42,628 bases of DNA, taken from Ilumatobacteraceae bacterium. GTDB lineage: Bacteria > Actinomycetota > Acidimicrobiia > Acidimicrobiales > Ilumatobacteraceae. The DNA lies in contig JANRCO010000017.1 of assembly GCA_030726975.1 (NCBI GenBank), positions 1 to 42,628 on the forward strand. Reading direction: 5' to 3'. The translations under genes were made by a program, and so were the position numbers. How positions within the stretch are numbered: the stretch's first letter is position 1; every line of letters begins with the position of its first letter. Under the pieces are notes generated by a model. That model was not told the origin of the DNA. It worked only from the letters and a program-made list of their open reading frames with translations, and did not search any database. Shown here piece by piece: positions 34,013-41,971 of this stretch.

Positions 34013-35299
34013 ATGAAGCAAGAGGTGCGTTTAGGCGTTATTGGTGTGGGAAATGTCGGAGCGGCATTGATCAACCTTGTTCACGAGCGTGCTGAAACAA
34101 TTACCCAGCGCACAGGCATCACTTTGGTGGTGAGCCGAGCCTCCGTGCGCGATCTTTCACGTGCTCGTGGCGTGTCGCTCGACGCGAAAGCATTCACTGC
34201 GAACCCGCTCGACGTGGTCAATGACCCCAATGTCGATGTTGTGGTGGAACTCATGGGCGGAATTGAGCCCGCTCGCGACCTCATCACCCAAGCACTGGGC
34301 AAAGGCAAGCCGGTGGTCACGGCAAATAAGGCGCTCCTTGCCGAGCATGGCGCAGAACTTTTTGCTGCTGCCGACGCTGCGGGTGTTGACCTTCTCTTTG
34401 AAGCCGCAGTTGCTGGCGGCATTCCATTCATTCGTCCGTTGCGCGAAAGTTTGCGTGGCGAACCGATACGCCGTGTCATGGGCATTGTGAATGGCACCAC
34501 AAACTTTATTTTGACGAAGATGACAGAAGAGGGTGCCGACTACGCAGCAGTTCTTGCTGAAGCTCAAGCTTTGGGTTATGCCGAAGCCGACCCCACAGCC
34601 GATGTTGAAGCATTCGATGCGGCTGCGAAGTGTGCAGTGATTGCGAGCATCGCATTTGGAGCCAACGTCACTTCACACGATGTTCATCGCGAAGGAATTA
34701 CTACGGTCACAGCGGCCAACATTGCTGTGGCAAAACGCCTCGGTTATGTAGTGAAGTTGCTTGCCATTGCGGAAATCGATGCAGATTCGCAAGAACTTTC
34801 TGTACGCGTGCACCCTGCAATGGTGCCACTCAACCACCCACTAGCCAGCGTGCGCGAGGCGTATAACGCCGTGTTCGTCGAGGGCGATGCAGTGGGGTCG
34901 TTAATGTTCTACGGCCGTGGTGCCGGTGGCAGCCCAACGGCAAGTGCGGTACTGGGCGACATCATTGACGCTGCAGTGAACTTGAAAAAAGGCACGCACG
35001 CCATGCTGGGTTCGTTCTCAAAACCACGCTTCACCGCAATAGATAAAACGCATAGCGAATATATGTTGGCACTTGAAGTGCTCGACCAACCAGGTGTTTT
35101 GCACAGCATTACAGGCGTGTTTGCACAAAACGGCGTGAGCATTCGTACAGCCGAACAAGAAGGCATTGGCGAAAATGCACGTCTTGTTTTCATTACACAC
35201 CTTGCACAAGAAGCTTCGGTCCAAAAGTGTTTGCGCGATTTCGCAGGTCTTGCAGTAGTCAAACGATCGGGTGACTTCATTCGAGTTGTAGGGCAATAA
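34013..35299 (+). CDS. hom: Homoserine dehydrogenase
   Basis: The 428-residue protein has an NAD(P)-binding N-terminus (LGVIGVGNVGAAL), the catalytic core (VVTANKALLAEHG, AAVAGGIPFIRPLRE, VNGTTNFILTKM, GYAEADPTADVEAFDAAAK) and a C-terminal ACT domain from about 345 (LALEVLDQPGVLHSITGVFA). It reduces aspartate semialdehyde to homoserine, and the ACT domain usually gives threonine feedback control. It is the first gene of the threonine block; thrC starts 3 nt after its stop. Homoserine kinase, which should act between the two, is not encoded nearby. Confidence 0.96.
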   Translation: MKQEVRLGVIGVGNVGAALINLVHERAETITQRTGITLVVSRASVRDLSRARGVSLDAKAFTANPLDVVNDPNVDVVVELMGGIEPARDLITQALGKGKPVVTANKALLAEHGAELFAAADAAGVDLLFEAAVAGGIPFIRPLRESLRGEPIRRVMGIVNGTTNFILTKMTEEGADYAAVLAEAQALGYAEADPTADVEAFDAAAKCAVIASIAFGANVTSHDVHREGITTVTAANIAVAKRLGYVVKLLAIAEIDADSQELSVRVHPAMVPLNHPLASVREAYNAVFVEGDAVGSLMFYGRGAGGSPTASAVLGDIIDAAVNLKKGTHAMLGSFSKPRFTAIDKTHSEYMLALEVLDQPGVLHSITGVFAQNGVSIRTAEQEGIGENARLVFITHLAQEASVQKCLRDFAGLAVVKRSGDFIRVVGQ

Positions 35300-35302
35300 C
35301 TG

Positions 35303-36697
35303 ATGCAGTACGTATCAACTCGTGGTACTGCGCCCGTCCTCTCTTTTGCCGATGCTGTACTTGCCGGTCTAGCCACCGATGGTGGTTTGTACGTTCCGCA
35401 ACAGTGGCCGTCTGCTCCAGACACGTTGACCACCGACTACGCATCGCTCGCAGCGTCGGTGATGGCTCCATTTATTGGCGACGAAATTGATGCAAACACA
35501 TTGCAGAAACTCTGCGGCACTGCATATTCCACATTTCGCGACCCACGTGTCACCCCGCTTGTTCCATTGGAAGCCAATCACTGGATGTTGGAACTTTTCC
35601 ATGGCCCGACCTTGGCGTTCAAAGACGTGGCTCTGCAGTTTTTGGGTCAATTGTTCGACTTGCTTCTGGAGCAACGTGACGAGCACATCACTATTGTTGG
35701 AGCAACAAGCGGTGATACCGGTAGTGCAGCTATTGACGGCGTGAAAAATTGCTCACGTGTAAAAATTGTCATTTTGTACCCAGAGGGTCGCGTGAGCGAT
35801 GTGCAGCGACGCCAAATGACCACAGTGAATTCACCCAATGTGAAAACACTTGCGGTGAATGGAACCTTCGATGATTGCCAAGACCTTGTGAAGGCAATGT
35901 TCAACAATCAAAAGTTTCGTGAACAACAACGCCTGTCGGCAGTGAACTCCATCAACTGGGCACGCATCATGGCTCAAGTGGTGTACTACTTCTCTGCAGC
36001 GCAGCAGTTGGCCTCTAGTGGTGTTTCCATTAGCAATGGCGTTTCTTTCAGTGTTCCCACTGGCAACTTTGGCAACGTTTTGTCGGGTTGGATTGCGCGA
36101 CAAATGGGCGCACCTATTCATCAACTCATCGTTGGCTCAAATTCCAACGATATTTTGACGCGCTTTTTCGCCACACAAGAGATGCGCGCACAAAGCGTGC
36201 TGCCAACGCTGAGCCCCAGCATGGATATTCAAGTGTCGTCAAACTTTGAGCGGTTGCTCTTTGAAATGAACAACCGCGATGGTGCACGCACTGCCGACCA
36301 ACTTGGTCGCTTTCGTTCTGAAGGCGCATTTGCAGTGAGCCCCGAGCAATACAACACCTGGCTTGCACCGGTCTTTCGTGCAGCACGATGTGATGATGCA
36401 ACAACGCTGGAAGTCATTCGTGATGTGTTTAAAAAAACTGGGCAGCTCATCGACCCACACACTGCAGTGGGTGTGTTCGGTGCGCGTCAGCATCAAGCAG
36501 CCGACATTCCAATGGTCACTTTGGCAACTGCTCATGCAGCGAAGTTCCCCGATGCAGTAGAAAAAGCAACAGGGAGCCGGCCGTCGTTGCCCGCGTATCT
36601 TGCAGACCTCTTGGACCATGAGGAATATGTGACTGCGGTCGAAAACGACCTGGAAGCGGTACAAAATGCCGTTGCTCGGTTCACTGCCGGTGCTTAA
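35303..36697 (+). CDS. thrC: Threonine synthase, long form
   Basis: The 464-residue PLP enzyme begins with the typical YVSTRG and contains FHGPTLAFKDVALQ with the cofactor lysine, GATSGDTGSAA for phosphate binding, and VNSINWARIMAQ. This is the long E. coli/yeast-type threonine synthase and not the roughly 360-residue form of mycobacteria, although the gene order is mycobacterial. It converts O-phosphohomoserine to threonine. It probably shares the hom transcript. The stop overlaps a possible promoter for rho. Confidence 0.95.
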   Translation: MQYVSTRGTAPVLSFADAVLAGLATDGGLYVPQQWPSAPDTLTTDYASLAASVMAPFIGDEIDANTLQKLCGTAYSTFRDPRVTPLVPLEANHWMLELFHGPTLAFKDVALQFLGQLFDLLLEQRDEHITIVGATSGDTGSAAIDGVKNCSRVKIVILYPEGRVSDVQRRQMTTVNSPNVKTLAVNGTFDDCQDLVKAMFNNQKFREQQRLSAVNSINWARIMAQVVYYFSAAQQLASSGVSISNGVSFSVPTGNFGNVLSGWIARQMGAPIHQLIVGSNSNDILTRFFATQEMRAQSVLPTLSPSMDIQVSSNFERLLFEMNNRDGARTADQLGRFRSEGAFAVSPEQYNTWLAPVFRAARCDDATTLEVIRDVFKKTGQLIDPHTAVGVFGARQHQAADIPMVTLATAHAAKFPDAVEKATGSRPSLPAYLADLLDHEEYVTAVENDLEAVQNAVARFTAGA

Positions 36698-36710
36698 TTT
36701 TCGCTAAGCG

Positions 36711-36739
36711 TTGCAACAAGTTCCCCAGGTGGCTATGGT
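36711..36739 (+). promoter_or_regulatory. Candidate rho promoter
   Basis: TTGCAA (36711-36716) and TATGGT (36734-36739) are 17 bp apart, a good vegetative promoter layout. A transcript start near 36746 would leave a leader of about 150 nt before rho. An alternative, TTGCTC (36672-36677) and TAATTT (36695-36700), also has 17-bp spacing and would include the upstream ORF. Confidence 0.4.
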
Positions 36740-36833
36740 GGGATCATCTCGGGTTGCCGAGATTGATTTCCGAAGCGGCGTCCCGCTCCCGCTCGTTACT
36801 GCTTTTGCGGTGTATCTGCGCGAAATCTCGTGA
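36738..36833 (+). CDS. Candidate 31-codon upstream ORF in the rho leader
   Basis: A GTG at 36738 is preceded by AGGTGG with a 5-nt gap, the same site and spacing as for rho itself. The frame (MGSSRVAEIDFRSG, then VPLPLVTAFAVYLREIS) ends at TGA 36831-36833, inside the loop of the leader hairpin. An ATG at 36735 is in frame. It would act as a leader peptide whose translation alters leader folding. It could be a chance frame, and it is only transcribed if the upstream of the two promoter candidates is used. Confidence 0.35.
   Translation: MGSSRVAEIDFRSGVPLPLVTAFAVYLREIS
36746..36763 (+). promoter_or_regulatory. First hairpin of the rho leader
   Basis: ATCTCGG and CCGAGAT pair as a 7-bp stem with a GTTG loop. 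The right arm can also pair with ATCTCG at 36825-36830, which would open the second hairpin. The two structures are therefore mutually exclusive. Confidence 0.45.
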
Positions 36834-36850
36834 ACTTTCACTGATTTCGC
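36820..36850 (+). promoter_or_regulatory. Second hairpin of the rho leader
   Basis: GCGAAATC and GATTTCGC form a perfect 8-bp outer stem; an inner GTGA/TCAC stem closes the loop. No U-tract follows, so it is not an intrinsic terminator. It lies 47 nt before the rho start and contains the stop codon of the candidate upstream ORF. Confidence 0.5.
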
Positions 36851-36897
36851 CGTGATGACCTGAACGCACATGAGATGGCATATGAAAGGTGGCAGCA

Positions 36898-38682
36898 ATG
36901 GCTGCAGAAGCACTAGAGCAATCAGTTCTTGAATCCAAGGACCGTGAACAACTCATGGCAATCGCCCAAGCACTGGGAGTGAAGTCGGTTTCGCGTGCCA
37001 AAAAGGCTGAACTCATCGACAAAATTTTGGAGCAAACAGCTCCACCCCTAGAGTCCAAGCGCCCTGCTCGCATTGAGAAGCAAGCACCAAGAGAGGCTGC
37101 AGCACCAAAGGAAACACCAGCTGCCAAAGCAGAACCACGTGTGGTCATTGGCATTGACGGTGAACCATTGTCAGAGTGGGAACTCGAGCTCGCCGAACAT
37201 GAAGGAACGCTCGAGAAGACCGCTTCTGAAGGTCATCGCCCGAATCGCCCGCACAACGACCGTCAACAAAACGATCGTGGCCCACGCCCTGAAAACGATC
37301 GCCAGCAAAATGATCGTGGCCCACGCCCACAAGGTGGTCAGCAAAACGATCGCGGTCCGCGTCCACAAGGTGGTCAACAAGGTGGCCAGCCAGGTTTCCA
37401 ACAGGGTTCACGTTTCGACAACGACCCAGCAAATCGCAATCGCAATCGCAACCGTCGCCGTCGTAAAGGACGTCGTGACGATGAGGGCCCACAGGGCACC
37501 GACCGTTATGAAACCGATGTTGACGTTTCAGACGATCCCATCAGTACAGAGCCAGTAGCAGTGTCGGGTTACCTCGACCTGCGTGACGAGGGATACGGCT
37601 ACTTGCGTGTCAATGGCTACTTGCCAACACGTGAAGATGCATACATCTCGGTGAAGCAAACGCGTCAGTACGGATTGCGCAAAGGCGACCATGTCACTGG
37701 CATGGCACGCCCCGCTGCTCGCGGCGAAAAGAACCCGGCAATGCTCGATATCGCTACGTTGAATGGCAAGTCGCCAGACGATGCAAAAAAGCGTCCACGC
37801 TTTGAAGATCTCACGCCGTTGTTCCCCGATTCTAAATTGCGTCTCGAAGACGACAATGATCCGGGCAACATGACCGCACGCATCATCGACCTCATTGCGC
37901 CAATTGGTAAAGGCCAGCGTGGGCTTATTGTGTCGCCGCCTAAAGCGGGCAAGACCACCATCATGAAGACCATCGTGAGCTCCATTGAAAAGAACAACCC
38001 CGAGGTCGACCTCATTGTTCTGCTCATCGATGAACGTCCTGAAGAAGTAACCGACATGAAGCGCACCGTTCGTGGTGAAGTCATTTCATCAACCTTCGAC
38101 CGTCCGTCTGAAGAGCACACCATCGTTGCGGAAATGGCAATTGAAAAAGCCAAGCGCATGGTGGAAGCTGGCAAAGACGTGGTTGTTGTTCTCGACGGCA
38201 TTACGCGTCTCTCGCGTGCATACAACCTTGCTGCTCCGGCAACAGGTCGTGTGATGTCGGGTGGTATCGACGCAGGTGCTTTGTACCCACCGAAGAAATT
38301 CTTTGGTGCTGCTCGTAACGTGGAAGAGGGTGGAAGTCTCACCATCCTTGCCACGTGTCTGGTGGAAACTAACAGCCGTATGGACGATGCCATCTTTGAA
38401 GAATTCAAAGGAACCGGCAACATGGAATTGCGCCTCGATCGCCGCCTCGCCGAGCGTCGTGTGTACCCAGCAATCGATGTCGATGCCTCAAGTACCCGTC
38501 ACGAAGAGCTGCTCTTCCCACCCAAGCAGTTGCAGTTGGTCTGGAAACTCCGCCGCGTGCTCTCAGGCCTCGCTGCCGATGGAAATGGGGCTCCAGGGCT
38601 CGAACTCCTCATCGACCGCCTCAAATCGTTCCGCAATAACGACGAATTCTTGTCTGAAATCGCTAAACAACCCTCGATGTAG
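36898..38682 (+). CDS. rho: Transcription termination factor Rho with disordered insert
   Basis: The 594-residue protein has a Rho N-terminal helical domain (about 1-50), an acidic/basic linker, a low-complexity Arg/Gln/Asn/Gly/Asp-rich stretch (about 113-200), the cold-shock RNA-binding domain ([15 protein letters not shown]) and the RecA-type helicase core. Walker A is SPPKAGKTT and Walker B is [10 protein letters not shown]. Rho ends untranslated transcripts. The insert is common in actinobacterial Rho and may add RNA binding or drive condensation. ATG 36898 is chosen because AAAGGTGG lies 5 nt upstream; GTG 36889 overlaps that site. In a region without intrinsic terminators between convergent genes, Rho may carry most termination. 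Confidence 0.97.
   Translation: MAAEALEQSVLESKDREQLMAIAQALGVKSVSRAKKAELIDKILEQTAPPLESKRPARIEKQAPREAAAPKETPAAKAEPRVVIGIDGEPLSEWELELAEHEGTLEKTASEGHRPNRPHNDRQQNDRGPRPENDRQQNDRGPRPQGGQQNDRGPRPQGGQQGGQPGFQQGSRFDNDPANRNRNRNRRRRKGRRDDEGPQGTDRYETDVDVSDDPISTEPVAVSGYLDLRDEGYGYLRVNGYLPTREDAYISVKQTRQYGLRKGDHVTGMARPAARGEKNPAMLDIATLNGKSPDDAKKRPRFEDLTPLFPDSKLRLEDDNDPGNMTARIIDLIAPIGKGQRGLIVSPPKAGKTTIMKTIVSSIEKNNPEVDLIVLLIDERPEEVTDMKRTVRGEVISSTFDRPSEEHTIVAEMAIEKAKRMVEAGKDVVVVLDGITRLSRAYNLAAPATGRVMSGGIDAGALYPPKKFFGAARNVEEGGSLTILATCLVETNSRMDDAIFEEFKGTGNMELRLDRRLAERRVYPAIDVDASSTRHEELLFPPKQLQLVWKLRRVLSGLAADGNGAPGLELLIDRLKSFRNNDEFLSEIAKQPSM
37264..37386 (+). repeat. Imperfect tandem repeats inside rho
   Basis: Three full units start at 37264 (39 bp), 37303 (36 bp) and 37339 (36 bp), followed by a partial unit at 37375. 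They encode QQNDRGPRP-type repeats of the disordered insert. Unit number could vary between strains. Confidence 0.85.
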
Positions 38683-38733
38683 GGCGCATTTCGCCCGATA
38701 CACTCATGCCACTGCTAAGAACTCCGGAGAGCC

Positions 38734-38952
38734 ATGAAGACCGACATTCATCCCCAATACGTAGACACCAACGTCATTTGCTCATGTGGCAATACCTTCA
38801 CCACACATAGCACCAAAGGTGGCGAATTCCGCGTTGAATTGTGCAATGAGTGCCACCCGTACTTCACCGGTAAGCAAAAACTGGTCGACACTGGTGGTCG
38901 CGTGGAGCGCTTCAACAAGCGCTACGGCGAGCGCAAGTCCAAGAACTCCTAA
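38734..38952 (+). CDS. rpmE: Ribosomal protein bL31, zinc-binding form
   Basis: The 72-residue protein begins MKTDIHPQY and has the zinc cysteines of the C-plus form: CSC near residue 16-18 and CNEC at about 37-40. It is a 50S subunit protein at the subunit interface. GGAG lies 4 nt before the ATG. The rho-rpmE-prfA order is conserved in actinobacteria. Zinc-free paralogues usually replace this form under zinc limitation; none is seen here. Confidence 0.96.
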   Translation: MKTDIHPQYVDTNVICSCGNTFTTHSTKGGEFRVELCNECHPYFTGKQKLVDTGGRVERFNKRYGERKSKNS

Positions 38953-38975
38953 TTCGACGTTCTTCGGTTACGCCC

Positions 38976-40004
38976 GTGTCGCTTGACGACTCTCGAAAAG
39001 GTCAACTCCTTTCTTTGAAGTTGCGCGTCCTTGTCCACGAGCATCTCGGCAAGAGCATTCCTGAATCTGATCTCGAGCCACTTGGCTTTTCGCGTGGCGC
39101 TGCAGTGAAGCACGGAACCGATGTGTGGGTATTGGTGAGCGATAACCCGCAACGTGGGCTCGGCCCAGCATTGTTGTGGGCTCTCAAAGAAGAGGCAACC
39201 GCGTTACACGTGCTTGCCGAAGAAAATACAGGCGTGCTTGCTCGGCAGGCCGAACACTTTTCTTTTCCCATCACCGTTTGGCACGTCAATGACCGCGAGT
39301 TGCTGCCCGCTATTGCCGTGCCTCATGTTGAAGCAACTCCGGCACTGCCTGAACACTTAGCTTTCATCGAGCTCATTGCATCGGGTGGTGCAGTTCCTCA
39401 TGTTGAACACGGCATTGTTACCGGTGAAGTGCTTGGCCTTGAAGTGTGTCGTGCGGTGACCGATGTCTATACCGCCGAGGTGCGCCTGGAAGTGGGAATG
39501 GGTGCACACGACAGAGAAGCATTTGTGCTGTTGCATGGCAATAAGCCACAACAAGAAGCATTGGCAGGCGTTGTTGCATCGGTAGCAAAACAACGCCACC
39601 CCGATGCCGAACCACATCCGTTCAATCGACTTGCACCAGAACGTATGTTGCGCGCACGCGTGGTGAATGAACCAGGTCTTGTTGGTGCAGTGTCGCTTGA
39701 ACCTTGCGACCCGCCATTTGCTCGCAGCAATGTGCTCGATGTGGTGCCCTGTGTGGGTAAAGCGCAAGATGCGAGCGGTCAACAATTCATTGTTGTATTC
39801 ACAACTGGTGCCGACCCCGACATTGTTCCTTTTGCCCTCGATGCACGCAGTTACATCGACCCCTCTGCAGAACTTGTTATTGCAATGCCCGACACGCACA
39901 TCACACGTACGAACCTGCTTGCTGTAGAAAAAGCCACGAAGCCTGCTCGGTTCCTTGGCATTCCTGCTGCAACGAAGAACTCACAGTTAGCCTCTCCTTC
40001 ATGA
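38976..40004 (+). CDS. Protein of unknown function in the rho-prfA operon
   Basis: I do not recognise this 342-residue protein. It starts at GTG 38976, 23 nt after rpmE, and its last codons overlap the prfA start. The first half has alternating strands and helices (TDVWVLVSDNPQRGLGPALLWALKEEA, split as VWVLVSD and GLGPALLWALKEEATALHV), ending with HFSFPITVWHV. The second half contains FIELIASGGAVPHVEHGIVTGEVLGLEVCR pieces and QQFIVVFTTGADPD. No signal peptide or membrane span is seen. Conserved placement between bL31 and RF1 would suggest a link to translation or tRNA/rRNA metabolism, which is inference. Base composition matches the neighbours. Confidence 0.8.
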   Translation: MSLDDSRKGQLLSLKLRVLVHEHLGKSIPESDLEPLGFSRGAAVKHGTDVWVLVSDNPQRGLGPALLWALKEEATALHVLAEENTGVLARQAEHFSFPITVWHVNDRELLPAIAVPHVEATPALPEHLAFIELIASGGAVPHVEHGIVTGEVLGLEVCRAVTDVYTAEVRLEVGMGAHDREAFVLLHGNKPQQEALAGVVASVAKQRHPDAEPHPFNRLAPERMLRARVVNEPGLVGAVSLEPCDPPFARSNVLDVVPCVGKAQDASGQQFIVVFTTGADPDIVPFALDARSYIDPSAELVIAMPDTHITRTNLLAVEKATKPARFLGIPAATKNSQLASPS

Positions 40005-41065
40005 TGGATCGTCTCGATGGCATAGAACGCGACTATGCAGAGCTTGAAGCAAGCCTTGGCGACCCCGACATTGTTGGCGACCAAAACAAACTGCGCGATG
40101 CTTCACGTTTATATAAGCAAATGACCCCTATCGTGCAGTGCATTCGCACCATTCGCGAAACGCAGGGTAATGCTGAAGCTGCTCGTGAACTCATGGAACA
40201 AACCGTGGGCGACGAGCGCGACCTCTTCCGTGAGGAATTGGCCAGTGCAGAAGCTGAACTTTTGTCGCTTGAAGCAGAACTCAAATTGCTTCTGTTGCCA
40301 CGCGATGCGAATGACGGCAAAAATGTGATTGTAGAAATTCGCGGCGCTGAAGGTGGCGAAGAGGCGAACCTTTTTGCTGCAGATCTGCTCGAGATGTACC
40401 GCGCGTATGCCGCCAACCAAGGTTGGAAGTGCGAAACACTTTCACTCGATTTCTCGCCGTTGGGCGGAATCAACCAGGTAGTTATTCTCATGAGTGGCGA
40501 TCTTGCCTGGACCTACATGAAATTTGAAGGTGGCCCGCACCGCGTACAACGCGTTCCGGTTACTGAAAGTCAAGGCCGAGTACACACGTCATCGGCAACG
40601 GTGACCGTGATGCCAGAAGCTGAAGAAGTCGATGTTTTCATCGATGAAAAAGACTTAGATATCGACATTTATCGTTCATCGGGTGCTGGCGGACAGCACG
40701 TCAATACCACCGACTCTGCAGTGCGTATTACGCACAGGCCAACAGGTGTTGTGGTGGCGATGCAAGACGAACGTAGTCAGCTGCAAAACAAGGCACGTGC
40801 AATGCAGGTTCTGCGCACACGTATTATGAAACTGCGCCAAGAAGAACACGATGACGAGGCTTCTGCCCAGCGCAAAGCCCAAACCGGTGGTGGTGGTCGC
40901 AGCGAGAAAATTCGGACCTACAACTACAAAGATAATCGCCTCACCGATCACCGCATTGGGCTCACGTTGTACAAATTGCAAGACATCTTGAGTGGCAACT
41001 TGCTTGAAGTGTCGCAAGCGCTCATTAGCGACGAACGTTCACGGCAGTTGGCCGGAGAGAAATAA
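40001..41065 (+). CDS. prfA: Peptide chain release factor 1
   Basis: The 354-residue protein has the codon-reading motif PVT (RVPVTESQG), which assigns it to RF1 (UAA/UAG), not RF2, and the peptidyl-hydrolysis loop GAGGQHVN. Starts at 40001 and 40004 are both ATG. The 4-bp overlap with the unknown gene upstream suggests coupling. Its glutamine is methylated by the product of the next gene. Confidence 0.97.
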   Translation: MMDRLDGIERDYAELEASLGDPDIVGDQNKLRDASRLYKQMTPIVQCIRTIRETQGNAEAARELMEQTVGDERDLFREELASAEAELLSLEAELKLLLLPRDANDGKNVIVEIRGAEGGEEANLFAADLLEMYRAYAANQGWKCETLSLDFSPLGGINQVVILMSGDLAWTYMKFEGGPHRVQRVPVTESQGRVHTSSATVTVMPEAEEVDVFIDEKDLDIDIYRSSGAGGQHVNTTDSAVRITHRPTGVVVAMQDERSQLQNKARAMQVLRTRIMKLRQEEHDDEASAQRKAQTGGGGRSEKIRTYNYKDNRLTDHRIGLTLYKLQDILSGNLLEVSQALISDERSRQLAGEK

Positions 41066-41086
41066 ACCCAAGCCTGGGTGTGCCCC

Positions 41087-41971
41087 ATGAGTAACGAACA
41101 GGCAAGTACGTGGCGCGAGTTGTGGAATGAAACCACGTCACTGTTAGGCGACGAAAAAGAAGCACGCTGGATCTGTGAAGAAGCAAGCGGGCTTGAGGGT
41201 AGTGAATTCCTTGAGTCGCTGAACGAACTAGCAACAATGCGCATGGGTGTGTCTTTACAAGCAATGGTGGGGCGCAGGCTGGCCGGCGAACCTGTGCAAT
41301 ACGTGCTAGGGCACTGGCCATTTCGTCATATCGATTTGCACATCGACCAGCGGGTACTCATTCCTCGATCGGAAACAGAACAAGTGGTTGAAGTTGCATT
41401 GAGTTGTGCTCGTCAGTTGCGTAGCGATGAACATATGTTGCGCATTGCCGATATTGGCACTGGTAGTGGAGCAATTGGGCTATCGATGGCAAATGAATTA
41501 CCGCACGACAACACTGAAGTGTGGCTGAGTGATATCTCCACCGATGCACTCGATGTTGCACGGGCAAATATTGCCGGCATTGGTCGCAATGCACGCAATG
41601 TGCGTGTAACTGAGGGCAGTTGGTGTGCGGGTCTTCCGCGTGAACTGCGTGGTTCCTTCCAGGTCATTGTGTCGAACCCTCCCTATGTCGATGAAGCTGA
41701 CCCACTTGTTGAAGACTCGGTGCGTACGTGGGAGCCACACATTGCACTTTTTTCTCCCAACCAGGGTCTTCGCGATGTGTTAGGAATTGCCCAAGAGGCA
41801 CGTGAGTTTCTGGCACCTGGTGGCTATCTCGTTTGTGAGATGGGTTTTGCACAAGGCGATGTGTTGCGTGCCGAGTTTGCACAACTGGGCTATGCGCACG
41901 TGGAAGTGCGCAAAGACTTTGCGAGTCTTGACCGCATCATTATGGGGCAGTGGGCAATGAGCGCTGAATAA
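41087..41971 (+). CDS. prmC: Release factor glutamine methyltransferase
   Basis: The product (294 residues from ATG 41087) has an N-terminal helical domain, VQYVLGHWPFRHIDL, the AdoMet-binding ADIGTGSGAIGLSMA, and the catalytic NPPY motif (VSNPPYVDEADPL). It methylates the GGQ glutamine of RF1 and RF2. GTG 41078 is an in-frame alternative. It is the last gene of the block; its 3' end overlaps the opposing S9 peptidase gene by 32 bp. Confidence 0.94.
   Translation: MSNEQASTWRELWNETTSLLGDEKEARWICEEASGLEGSEFLESLNELATMRMGVSLQAMVGRRLAGEPVQYVLGHWPFRHIDLHIDQRVLIPRSETEQVVEVALSCARQLRSDEHMLRIADIGTGSGAIGLSMANELPHDNTEVWLSDISTDALDVARANIAGIGRNARNVRVTEGSWCAGLPRELRGSFQVIVSNPPYVDEADPLVEDSVRTWEPHIALFSPNQGLRDVLGIAQEAREFLAPGGYLVCEMGFAQGDVLRAEFAQLGYAHVEVRKDFASLDRIIMGQWAMSAE

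Noticed and set aside
36820-36850. rho leader hairpin as an intrinsic terminator of the thrC transcript
   Set aside because: The stem is strong but no run of T follows.
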